The notes under the pieces are model-generated. The model did not search any database, was not told the origin of the DNA, and saw nothing but the letters and a program-made list of their open reading frames with translations. The position numbers and the translations under genes are program-made. Shown piece after piece: positions 1-7,142 of a DNA stretch of 19,817 nt; within the stretch, counting starts at the first letter, position 1, and each line of letters opens with the position of its first letter. Location of the stretch: the NCBI GenBank assembly GCA_030627905.1, contig DAOVRZ010000107.1, positions 1 through 19,817 on the forward strand. The letters are read 5' to 3'. This DNA comes from JAGMES01 sp023128035 (GTDB taxonomy: Bacteria > Bacillota > Halanaerobiia > DY22613).

Positions 1-238
1 AGAATATGCATAAGATTGCCTTCGTTTTCATTAAGTTCTGCAAGGGTTTTTAAAGCAGAAATAGAAAGAAAATAACGATCTAAAACCAAAAGGGATTTAC
101 CAAAAACTTTAGCTGCATTAAAGCCATCCCGGATTATTTCTACCACATGGCTACCTTTTTCTGTTTCATTTTCATCCCATGAACGTATCTTTTTGATACC
201 ATCATGAATTTTTAAAGAAAGAAGAATGCAGATAGGAT
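1..238 (-). pseudogene. Transposase fragment (IS4-like DDE family), cut by window edge
   Basis: On the minus strand an uninterrupted frame runs from a TGA near 238-240 to the window edge and encodes about 79 residues, including KIHDGIKKIRSWDE and VFGKSLLVLDRYFLSISALK. The 'LLVLDRYFLS' stretch, with an aspartate after a hydrophobic strand and a following helix, resembles the central DDE catalytic region of clostridial IS4-like transposases. No start codon or ribosome binding site is visible before the upstream stop, so the 5' end of the gene is missing and the frame is probably a remnant. The rest may continue beyond position 1. Family assignment is from memory of similar proteins and is tentative. 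Confidence 0.55.
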
Positions 239-403
239 ATCACAAAATCAGCTTGGAGTGTTATCTTTTTTTATAAAAGTATTTGGAGAACTCTTAACTG
301 TCCAGTAGCTATATAGTCAGCCAAAATTAAAATTTTAAAATTAATGTCGAAATAACACATAAATTGTAAATCGAAAATTATTTTAATTTTTATAAAAATA
401 TAG

Positions 404-409
404 TATAAT
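404..409 (+). promoter_or_regulatory. Probable -10 box of the propeller/peptidase gene
   Basis: A perfect TATAAT lies about 104 bases upstream of the ATG at 513. The -35 region about 17 bases upstream (around 381-386, TTTTAA) is poor, which suggests an activator-aided or weak promoter. The expected transcription start, near 416, falls directly beside the palindrome at 419-440. Confidence 0.5.
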
Positions 410-418
410 GTTTTTAGG

Positions 419-440
419 TTAAGTTATCATGATAACTTAA
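419..440. promoter_or_regulatory. 22-bp perfect palindrome, candidate operator
   Basis: The 22 bases are perfectly self-complementary, with core AGTTATCATGATAACT. They begin about 10 bases after the TATAAT at 404-409, so a bound dimeric repressor would cover the transcription start of the gene at 513. The binding protein cannot be named from the sequence, and no regulator gene lies adjacent. Confidence 0.5.
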
Positions 441-512
441 TATTTCTTTATGAATACCCAGTCTGGTTTGATCAGCCATGGCTTCACTCAACTTTAGAAA
501 GGAAGTTTTAAA

Positions 513-2192
513 ATGGTTAAAAAAGTATTTTATGGTGTGTTGTTTTTAGTCGTTATTTTTGCCCAAATGTCTTTAGCACAAGCTTTAGAGCCTCAGATTA
601 TTTCAGTAGATACTACAGATGACGGAAGTTTGGTTTTAATAACGAGTTCTAACTATCATGGTCTTAATCTTGTAAATAACATAACAGATAAAATTGATAA
701 AGTTTCCAAAAGCATGAACTCAGGTTATTATGCAACTATTTCTCCCGACAAACGTTTTGTATGTTATAAAGGCTTTAAAATGGACAAAGATGCAATTATG
801 CAAGCTCCAATGCTATATGACATTGAACAAAAAAAATCCATTATGTTAAGTGATTGGTCTTCACTTGTTGGTACTCCAGTAGTTGCCACAAACGGAAACA
901 TTGCTTATACTGTGGGCAATGAAATGTTTATTACTAATGCATTTTCTCAAGTTCAAAGTATTAATTTAGGTTACCATGTTAATCTTTTAACATTCTCTCC
1001 TGATGGAAGTAAATTAACCTTTAGTGATTATAATGGTCAAATTGTTGTTCTTGAAGTTGGTCAAAACACTATGATCACCCTTGATGGTAGCAACTATTGG
1101 TGGCCAAAGTTCTCCCCACAAGGTGACCAGATTTTAGCTAGAACCATTAATGACAAGGCTATTTCTATTGATTTGAAAAATAAAGAAATCAAAGCTGAGA
1201 TAAAAGGTGAAGCTCTAGGTTGGGTAAATAATGAAACCTTTGCTTGTCTTGAAAAAATTATTGACGAAAAAGAAGGTAAAGTGAAAAAGTCAAGTCTCGT
1301 CTTAATGAATACCACTGATGGAACTTCTGAAACCATTGAACTAATTGCCGGAGATGCTAACGCTGTTCTTAAAGGTGATAGTTTAGCTATTGTCCGCAAT
1401 AATAAACTAGAGTGTGGAAAAGTAAAAAACAAAAATCTATACTTAGATACCAAACCAATGGAACCAGAAGTTCCAACTACTGATTATATACGAGAAAATA
1501 AAAAAGAAAAATCCAATACTGGTGATTTCACCATCCTAACTAAATACGAAAATTCCAGCGAAGTATATTTATCACCATTCCCATACATTCATCAAGTTTA
1601 CGATACACCAAATGAATTCAATGGACACTGGGCATGTGGCGCATCTTCTGCTTTGATGGCAATTCAGTACTATAATGTGCTTTCTACCCATCCAATTACA
1701 GTAAGTGTACCTTACTCTCACACAAGTGATTATGGTTGGTATGTAAGCAATGTTTATACTCATGGTCAGAAAACTTTCAATATATATTCTGATGACCCAA
1801 GTGGAAATTCCTTCGCTGGTGGTTATGGCTATATTACTCAAAATGATTGGGAAGATACCAAAGGACATATGCGTGATTATATTCAATATCATGGTCGTGG
1901 TTCTAGTGTTGACTGGAGTCCAACATGGACTGAATTACAAAGCGATATCAACAATAACCACCCCTTTGTTGTCTTGACTTCTCTCACAAGTTCAGGTCAC
2001 TATATTACATGTCGTGGTTACATGAAAAATCAACATACAGCTATCTTCCAGGATCCTTACGGTGACAAAAACTACCAGTCTTCTGATGGTTATCCAAACT
2101 ATATTGGTTACTGGACCCGTTACGACTGGCCAGGTTATAACAATGGTTATGTAAACTTAAGTACAGTACACTGTTACATCTATTGTCGATAA
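513..2192 (+). CDS. Secreted beta-propeller protein with C-terminal C39-like cysteine peptidase domain
   Basis: 559 residues. Residues 1-24 form a signal peptide (MVKK, hydrophobic core, then SLAQA), so the product is exported. Residues about 30-310 carry TolB/WD40-like propeller repeats, seen as ISPDKRFVCYKG, FSPDGSKLTFSDYNG and KFSPQGDQILA. After a charged linker (about 320-345), residues 350-559 look like a Peptidase_C39_2 papain-like domain: the catalytic Cys is C375 in HWACGASSALM, the His is H496 in SSGHYITCRGY, and D514 in FQDPYGD is a plausible third residue. It would cleave peptides outside the cell; the substrate is unknown, and the propeller may bind it. The start has an AGGAAG ribosome site 10 bases upstream. 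It appears monocistronic with its own promoter (404-409) and palindromic operator (419-440). Confidence 0.8.
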   Translation: MVKKVFYGVLFLVVIFAQMSLAQALEPQIISVDTTDDGSLVLITSSNYHGLNLVNNITDKIDKVSKSMNSGYYATISPDKRFVCYKGFKMDKDAIMQAPMLYDIEQKKSIMLSDWSSLVGTPVVATNGNIAYTVGNEMFITNAFSQVQSINLGYHVNLLTFSPDGSKLTFSDYNGQIVVLEVGQNTMITLDGSNYWWPKFSPQGDQILARTINDKAISIDLKNKEIKAEIKGEALGWVNNETFACLEKIIDEKEGKVKKSSLVLMNTTDGTSETIELIAGDANAVLKGDSLAIVRNNKLECGKVKNKNLYLDTKPMEPEVPTTDYIRENKKEKSNTGDFTILTKYENSSEVYLSPFPYIHQVYDTPNEFNGHWACGASSALMAIQYYNVLSTHPITVSVPYSHTSDYGWYVSNVYTHGQKTFNIYSDDPSGNSFAGGYGYITQNDWEDTKGHMRDYIQYHGRGSSVDWSPTWTELQSDINNNHPFVVLTSLTSSGHYITCRGYMKNQHTAIFQDPYGDKNYQSSDGYPNYIGYWTRYDWPGYNNGYVNLSTVHCYIYCR

Positions 2193-2224
2193 TCGTTATT
2201 AGTTTTTGTTTAATAGAGTAGGGA

Positions 2225-2241
2225 GGCGGGATTTCCCCGCC
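2225..2241 (+). terminator. GC-rich hairpin after the peptidase gene
   Basis: GGCGGG-ATTTC-CCCGCC forms a 6-bp GC stem 33 bases after the stop at 2192. No T-run follows, so it may act as an RNA-stabilising end rather than a classic intrinsic terminator. Confidence 0.35.
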
Positions 2242-2293
2242 GTCTAACAGTATAATCATCGAATTCCATAGTAATGTAATGATAGACATGATT

Positions 2294-2359
2294 CCTATAG
2301 AGTGGACAATTAAAAAGATCAGGCTTAGCTCTGATCTTTTTAATTGTCCACTCTATAGG
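2294..2359. repeat. Perfect inverted repeat, 29-bp arms around an 8-base loop
   Basis: Left arm 2294-2322 and right arm 2331-2359 are exact reverse complements; the outer part contains CTATAGAGTGGACAATTA. The loop is GCTTAGCT. The length and perfection exceed an ordinary terminator, although A5 and T5 tracts lie inside the stem. It could be the abutted ends of a miniature transposon or a strong bidirectional terminator behind the gene at 513-2192. No second copy is present in this window. Confidence 0.7.
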
Positions 2360-2397
2360 GTATATTATAATAACTTGGTTCTTGCTTATGGCTAAAA

Positions 2398-2427
2398 AAA
2401 ACGACCAGCTTAAACACTGGTCGTTTT
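2398..2427 (-). terminator. Intrinsic terminator of the 35-residue peptide transcript
   Basis: Arms 2398-2408 and 2417-2427 pair over 11 bp (AAAACGACCAG with CTGGTCGTTTT). On the minus strand the stem is followed by eight T, a classic rho-independent terminator. On the plus strand the stem itself ends in TTTT, so it may also work in that direction. Confidence 0.75.
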
Positions 2428-2445
2428 ACTATTCTGGAGCAATAC

Positions 2446-2550
2446 AAAGCCAGGTTAACCCCCTACCTATGCTAACGCTTAGAGGTGGAGGTATCCTGCG
2501 CCCGAGAATCCTCTGCCTTAAGGCTCGGGGAGTGTTCAAGCGTTAGGATT
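2446..2550. repeat. Structured IS200/IS605-end-like relic
   Basis: The segment contains a perfect 9-bp inverted repeat (CTAACGCTT at about 2481-2489, AAGCGTTAG at 2538-2546). It encloses a smaller stem, CCGAG ... CTCGG, around CTGCCTTAAGGC. The plus-strand string ending in GCTCGGGGAGTGTTCAAG resembles the right ends that follow tnpB genes in IS200/IS605 elements. No transposase or tnpB frame remains. It may instead be the structured 3' region of the peptide transcript, because it lies between the peptide stop codon and the terminator at 2398-2427. Confidence 0.4.
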
Positions 2551-2650
2551 TATACGGGCAGTTATAAGGGCAATCGAAGTTAAGGGACGGAACACACCAT
2601 TCACCAGCGATGGTACAAAATATTTCTTTTTTTGAGTTAGGATTAATCAT
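2543..2650 (-). CDS. 35-residue cysteine-rich peptide
   Basis: A short frame begins ATG ATT AAT CCT AAC (MINPNSKKEIFCTIAGEWC...) and ends at TAA within the inverted repeat described at 2446-2550. It contains four Cys in the spacing C-x6-C-x7-C-x3-C and finishes ...FDCPYNCPYKS. An excellent AAAGGAGGTG ribosome site sits 10 bases upstream of the ATG (about 2659-2669), and a possible promoter TTGGAT-18-TATAAC lies further upstream. The transcript would end at the terminator at 2398-2427. The strong initiation signal and clean transcription unit argue that the gene is real. There is no signal peptide or membrane segment. Function is unknown: a small metal-binding protein or a peptide precursor are possibilities only. 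The C-terminus might be altered by the IS-like relic adjoining it. Confidence 0.6.
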   Translation of the reverse strand: MINPNSKKEIFCTIAGEWCVPSLNFDCPYNCPYKS

Positions 2651-2811
2651 TAATTGTGCACCTCCTTTCGATGGATGTAGGTTTTTAAGACGTTATAATA
2701 GATATATTCAACAAAATCCAAAATAATCCTTTTTATAAATAGAAAATGTTCAGTGCTAATTTAATTAAGTGTGACCTCGTTGCAATCTAGACTCCAGTAT
2801 CTTGGAGACTA

Positions 2812-2842
2812 AAAAAGACCAGGCTAATAACCTAGTCTTTTT
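2812..2842. terminator. Bidirectional terminator, probably the original pullulanase terminator
   Basis: AAAAAGACCAGG (2812-2823) pairs with CCTAGTCTTTTT (2831-2842) with one mismatch around a 7-base loop; A and T tracts on both sides give function in either direction. No gene now abuts it. The next minus-strand gene end is the pullulanase stop at 3435, separated from here by the dead IS at 2881-3428. Confidence 0.65.
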
Positions 2843-3041
2843 AAATGTAAAATTTTCAAAATAATAAGAGGTATATTAACTAACCCGAATTATTCACGTA
2901 ACAGTATAAAAACAGCCACATACAGCTAAAATCAAATATTGTAGCCTATAAGAATCTTTCACCCATTGGGTGATAAAAAATAAAAAGAAAGAGAACTCTT
3001 TTCTATGACAAGTATACAAGTTAAATCACTAAATTTTAATA

Positions 3042-3134
3042 TGAACTCATCCAGCTAAAGCTGAACATCGGGGCTTCAGTAGGGGATTCTACCCCCACTG
3101 AAGATTAAAAACAATTCCCACCACTTATAGAAGT
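3042..3134 (+). repeat. Hairpin element copy A (right end truncated)
   Basis: Identical to the copy at 18800 over its 93 bases, from TGAACTCATCC to CTTATAGAAGT. It then breaks directly into transposase sequence, losing the last 20 bases (GGGGGTCTTAACTC and the remainder). It contains the CAGCT-AA-AGCTG hairpin and the long CTTCAGTAGGGG/CCCCCACTGAAG hairpin. The truncation at a junction with IS sequence suggests a deletion or rearrangement after insertion. Confidence 0.75.
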
Positions 3135-3366
3135 TTCGATGAAAAAATTGGATTCAGCAAATTCGTTAAAGAAACTTTTAAAAATAATGAGCTCAATTGC
3201 TAATCGGCTGATGCAAATGGTTTTGGCTTATAACCTAAGCAACCTTATGAGACGGTTGTGTTTTTCGGAGCATGAAAAACCAAAACGAATGCATACGCTA
3301 CGAACATTGCTCACGAAAGTGCCTGGTCGCTTTATCTGCTCAGGGATAAGTCTATACTTTTTTTGA
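3135..3366 (+). pseudogene. IS1380-like transposase C-terminal remnant
   Basis: Two overlapping frames give one recognisable tail. The first reads FDEKIGFSKFVKETFKNN from about 3135 and stops at a TAA near 3200. The second continues with ANRLMQMVLAYNLSNLMRRL and then RTLLTKVPGRFICSG to the stop at 3366. The 'LAYNLSNLMRRL ... KVPGRF' pattern is typical of the C-terminus of IS1380/IS4-type transposases. At least one frameshift is therefore present, and the N-terminal catalytic part is missing, replaced upstream by hairpin element copy A. It cannot make a working transposase. Confidence 0.65.
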
Positions 3367-3434
3367 ACTTAGGGTATGTTAATATGATGTACCTTTTCAT
3401 TTTTAAGTTTCATGAATAATTCGGGTTAACCTTT

Positions 3435-6434
3435 TTACCTATAGATTACCACAGCCGATACCGCAGGCACAGTTACAACACCATTTCCCAGTACAACCTC
3501 AGTATCATTTAAAGGAGTAACTCCTGCTTTATTACCATCAACAACTACCTTCCAGTTAGCATCTATACCATCAATCTGAACGGTCTGTGGATTTTTATTC
3601 GCATTATAAATAACCACAATTTCATTCCATTCATCTTCATCATCTTGCTCTTCTAATCTATAAGCGATCAAATAGTCAATATCCTCTTGTATAAAAGTCA
3701 ATCCCTTTTGAATCTCTTCCATAGTTTCCATTCTAAAGGCTTCATGAGCTTTTCTAAGTTCGATCAGACCTTTATAATAGTTAAAGGTGTCAGCATATTT
3801 CTCTTCCCGTGACCAGTCAATCTGATTCGTTAAATCACCAGAGTCATAACTATTATGATCGACACCATGTTCTTCATTATCAGGATCTGGCTTACTCCGA
3901 AGCATCTCTTCACCACCATGTAAGAAAGGCTTACCCTGTGATGTCAGAATCATAGCTGCCGCTAATTTATTAATCTGAATCCGCTCATTTTCATCAGCAT
4001 TTGGAGTAGAACCTACAATCTTATCCCAGATGGTGTAACCATCATGACAGTTAACATAAGTTATGGTCTCTTCAGGATCATCAGCAAATCGATTATAAAA
4101 ACCTGTATCAACCTCTACATCAGATTCATAATTTACCATACCAGCAATAATCCCAGAGCGAATCAATGCTTCTTTATTAGGATTAGCTGCCTGGAGAAAA
4201 CTACCTTCACTAAGAGGTGAAGCAAAATACTCATGTTTCATTGCATCTCTAATTGTATCATTAAACACAGCAATGGCATGTTCCATCTCCAGTAAGCTGT
4301 GATTATAATTTGAACCTTTAATATAGCGATCCTCTTCTGGTAAAGTACCCATATTCCATCCTTCACCATGCAAAACTACATTAGGATTGATCTCGCGTAA
4401 AATTTCAGCAATCTGACACATGGTTCTTTCATCATGTAATCCCATCAAATCAAAGCGGAATCCATCAATATGATATTCTTCTACCCAGTACTTGGTAGAT
4501 TCAACCATAAACTTATTCCACATAATTCTCTCTGAAGCAGTATCATTTCCACAACCTGAGCCACTGGTAAATGTACCCTTCTCATTACGACGATAATAAT
4601 AGTTAGAAACAATATCCTCTAAAATAGCTGTCTTAGCAGTGTGATTATAAACCACATCCAGAATAACACCTATACCTGCATCATGCAAAGCTTTAACCAA
4701 CTCTTTAACTTCTTTAACTCGTAAATGTGGATCAGCTGGATTTTGAGAATACCAACCTTCCGGCGTATTATAGTTGTGTGGATCATATCCCCAGTTATAA
4801 TTGGCTTCATCAGCACTTCCTTTATTCTCAAAGGATTTTTCAAATTCATTACCATAGTAGAAATTCTGAATCGGTTGAATCTGAACATGAGTAATACCCA
4901 AATCTACTAAATAAGGAATTTTTTCAATAAACCCAAGATATGTTCCGCGTTTCTCTGGATTCACACCCGAATTTTCGGAAATAGTAAAATCGCGAATTGA
5001 CATTTCATAGATAACTACATCTTCTTGATCTTCTACCTTTACATACAAATCATCTTTCCAATCTACTGGATTTGTTCGCTCTAGATCAATGATAGCGCCT
5101 TTACCTACTTTATCACTACCATTAAAAGAATCAAATCCAGCCATAGATTTAACATATGGATCAAGAACTATTTTAGTATCACCAGCATTAGTCACAGCAT
5201 ATTGATAAAATTTTCCAATAAGATCACTTTCTACAGTTACACTCCAAAGACCATTCTCATCATTCACCATATCAATGGTTTGATCAGGCTCAACTCCTTG
5301 CCCGTCTTCATATAAGAACAATTTTACTTCAGATGCAAGAGGCGTCCATAATTTGAAGCTTGTCTTTTCTGGCGTATAGATATTACCTAGTTCTCCATCA
5401 TAAACAAAATTCTCATCAATCACTTCTGCACTCAAGATCATTTCAGATGTTAATTTTCCAATCTCTACAGTATAATTCTTAGTCAAATCTAAGTCATCTC
5501 GAACAATAACCTTATAAAATGGCTCATTATCCATATCCAACTTAGCTACTGGAATAATCTTTTTGCCATGTTTAATCCTAATTGGATCTTTAATAGCAGC
5601 ACGAAGTTGAATCTCAATCTCACGTGAGCCAACAATAATAGCACTGTCAATTTCATTACTCATTGTTTTCAAAGCAGCTAAACGACTAGCATATGTAACC
5701 TCGTCACTCGACACAACCCAAAGCTCACTATTTTGCATTGGATCTTGATAATTCCCATCAGCTGATGTATCTTTTTCATTCCCTTTGTAAATGACGAAAT
5801 TTATATCTCCTGTTTCTTTATATGGGATATCCCAGAAAACCCCATATGTATCAACACCTGTAGCAGATACAGGGTTTGCCCAGTCAACTGCTTCTCCAAC
5901 ATAACCTTCACCCCAAAGATGTAATCCCCATCCTTCATAATTTTCATCAAAACGGTAATAATGTAAACGCACATGTCCATCTTGAATCATTGGAATATCT
6001 AACTTTTCTATTCCTACTGCTGTCAAAGCTTCATCTAAGGTTAGATAAACAGTTGAATCTCCTGTTACGCAGAATATCTCCTGATTATCATTTGGATTTG
6101 GGTATTTACGATCTCCATCTGGATCTTTCGCATTTTCTCGATGAATAATAAAGTTTAAGTCACTTTCGCCTTGTTTAATTGGAATATCATAATAAACACC
6201 ATAGTCAGTAATTGCACTGTAAGAGAACGGAGCACCCCAGTCTATAGCAGGACCATCATAGCCAGAACCCCACAGATGAAGACCCCATCCGTCATATTCT
6301 CCATCTGTACGAATATAGTTTAAACGTACTTGATTCTCAGGAATTGGAGTACTTGATCCTGCTTGAACTGGCACAGTTACCATACCAATTATAATAATTG
6401 AACAAAGCACCAATAACAAAAGCTTTCTCGACAT
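3435..6434 (-). CDS. pulA: Secreted type I pullulanase (GH13) with two N-terminal CBM41 modules
   Basis: Hydrolyses alpha-1,6 branch points of pullulan and starch outside the cell. 999 residues from the ATG at 6434, chosen because AAGGGGG lies 9 bases upstream; a further ATG at 6470 lies inside the operator palindrome and lacks a ribosome site. Residues 1-26 are a signal peptide. Two CBM41-like repeats follow, each with the signature GWGLHLWG (about 30-135 and 145-240), then a linker domain and a CBM48-like module (about 345-440). The GH13 barrel contains the pullulanase signature YNWGYDPHNY, DVVYNHT, nucleophile D662 in GFRFDLMG, acid E691 in LHGEGWNMG and stabiliser D798 in NCHDGYT. The C-terminus is a beta domain with no sortase signal. 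A LacI-type operator at 6454-6471 indicates sugar-responsive repression. Confidence 0.92.
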   Translation of the reverse strand: MSRKLLLLVLCSIIIIGMVTVPVQAGSSTPIPENQVRLNYIRTDGEYDGWGLHLWGSGYDGPAIDWGAPFSYSAITDYGVYYDIPIKQGESDLNFIIHRENAKDPDGDRKYPNPNDNQEIFCVTGDSTVYLTLDEALTAVGIEKLDIPMIQDGHVRLHYYRFDENYEGWGLHLWGEGYVGEAVDWANPVSATGVDTYGVFWDIPYKETGDINFVIYKGNEKDTSADGNYQDPMQNSELWVVSSDEVTYASRLAALKTMSNEIDSAIIVGSREIEIQLRAAIKDPIRIKHGKKIIPVAKLDMDNEPFYKVIVRDDLDLTKNYTVEIGKLTSEMILSAEVIDENFVYDGELGNIYTPEKTSFKLWTPLASEVKLFLYEDGQGVEPDQTIDMVNDENGLWSVTVESDLIGKFYQYAVTNAGDTKIVLDPYVKSMAGFDSFNGSDKVGKGAIIDLERTNPVDWKDDLYVKVEDQEDVVIYEMSIRDFTISENSGVNPEKRGTYLGFIEKIPYLVDLGITHVQIQPIQNFYYGNEFEKSFENKGSADEANYNWGYDPHNYNTPEGWYSQNPADPHLRVKEVKELVKALHDAGIGVILDVVYNHTAKTAILEDIVSNYYYRRNEKGTFTSGSGCGNDTASERIMWNKFMVESTKYWVEEYHIDGFRFDLMGLHDERTMCQIAEILREINPNVVLHGEGWNMGTLPEEDRYIKGSNYNHSLLEMEHAIAVFNDTIRDAMKHEYFASPLSEGSFLQAANPNKEALIRSGIIAGMVNYESDVEVDTGFYNRFADDPEETITYVNCHDGYTIWDKIVGSTPNADENERIQINKLAAAMILTSQGKPFLHGGEEMLRSKPDPDNEEHGVDHNSYDSGDLTNQIDWSREEKYADTFNYYKGLIELRKAHEAFRMETMEEIQKGLTFIQEDIDYLIAYRLEEQDDEDEWNEIVVIYNANKNPQTVQIDGIDANWKVVVDGNKAGVTPLNDTEVVLGNGVVTVPAVSAVVIYR

Positions 6435-6453
6435 CTTTCTTTTCCCCCTTTTA

Positions 6454-6471
6454 TATGCAAACGTTTGCATA
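6454..6471. promoter_or_regulatory. LacI/CcpA-family operator of the pullulanase gene
   Basis: An 18-bp perfect palindrome with core ATGCAAACGTTTGCAT. The central AAACGTTT with flanking TGC/GCA is the form bound by LacI-family regulators such as MalR- or CcpA-like proteins. It sits just downstream of the -10 box at 6479-6484, over the expected transcription start, so binding should block expression. Confidence 0.7.
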
Positions 6472-6478
6472 ATTCGTA

Positions 6479-6506
6479 ATAGTATATTTATTCAATATAT
6501 TTTGAA
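6479..6506 (-). promoter_or_regulatory. Pullulanase promoter
   Basis: On the minus strand TTCAAA (6501-6506) and TACTAT (6479-6484) are separated by 16 bases, giving a plausible sigma-A promoter. The spacing places the start of transcription at the edge of the operator palindrome. Confidence 0.45.
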
Positions 6507-6623
6507 AAATTCCTGCTAAGTTTTTTAGAAACATTAGTTAGTGAAGTATGTAATATTGATTTATAATTATTCAAATACATATACTATACTTAAAAATAAA
6601 TCCATCTCTAGGGGGTTTTTTAA

Positions 6624-7050
6624 ATGTCATTTGAATTAGCAATATTGGTCTTAGATATGCCTGCATAAGTTCTATCATTAAAAAATTTTCAAAACGCCAT
6701 CCAAGATCTCATCTATCACGATAAAGTTATAACTACTATGGGGTTGGATGAAAATGCTATTATGGTTGTTCATGTTGGGGGAGTTTACGGTAATAAAGAA
6801 TAAGCATTAGAGCGTTTCATTAGCAACTTTCACCGTCTTCCTGAATCAGTACAGAAGCGTATAGCAATTGAAAATGATGATTCTTCATATTTAATAAAAG
6901 ATGTGCTTTATCAATGCAGATGATTTTCTAACATTTCTAGAGATAGCTAGTGATTATACTTTTGATGTGATGGTTGAAGCGAAAAAGCAGGATGCGGCTG
7001 TATTAAAACTGTAGGAAGATATAGGGTTGAAGGTTCCAATAATCAGATGA
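6624..7050 (+). pseudogene. uvsE: UV damage endonuclease (UvsE/UvdE) pseudogene
   Basis: UvsE nicks DNA beside UV photoproducts. Here an ATG with AGGGGG eight bases upstream is followed by a frame with in-frame TAA stops after MPA (about 6666) and after VHVGGVYGNKE (about 6801). It retains the family hallmarks VITTMGLDENAIMVVHVGGVYG and RIAIENDDSSYLIKDVL. After a frameshift or deletion near 6919 a second frame reads ADDFLTFLEIASDYTFDVMVEAKKQ and hits a TAG near 7012. A normal protein is about 300 residues; much of the N-terminal part of the barrel and the region after the ENDD motif are missing. At least three disabling lesions make this a dead gene. Confidence 0.8.
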
Positions 7051-7091
7051 TCTTCCATTGGGAAGTCAATCCAAATTGGTTAGAGATGTTA

Positions 7092-7127
7092 AAACTAGGC
7101 TGTTGAGCCCCTTCAACAGCCTAGTTT
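7092..7127 (-). terminator. Terminator of the recQ-dprA operon
   Basis: Perfect 15-bp arms at 7092-7106 and 7113-7127 (AAACTAGGCTGTTGA and its complement) around a 6-base loop, 16 bases after the DprA-like stop on the minus strand. It ends in TTTT on that strand, and could also serve the plus-strand uvsE remnant. Confidence 0.75.
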
Positions 7128-7142
7128 ATTAATTCGTCTTTC

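Larger units (their letters stand above)
2881..3428. mobile_element. Dead insertion sequence flanked by 16-bp inverted repeats
   Basis: TAACCCGAATTATTCA at 2881-2896 is the exact reverse complement of 3413-3428, giving terminal inverted repeats around 548 bp. Inside are a decayed transposase C-terminus (3135-3366) and one truncated copy of the 113-bp hairpin element (3042-3134). Most of the transposase gene is gone. The right repeat ends six bases from the pullulanase stop codon. The 2897-3041 part holds only a short CACCCATTGGGTG hairpin and nothing coding that I can see. Confidence 0.65.

Noticed and set aside
3042..3134. CRISPR repeat interpretation of the repeated hairpin sequence
   Set aside because: The copies are kilobases apart, are 113 bp long, and have no spacers; copy B is an insertion inside a gene.
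3139..3366. A 75-residue stand-alone protein
   Set aside because: The content matches the tail of an IS1380-like transposase with a frameshift, and the ATG is inside the remnant.
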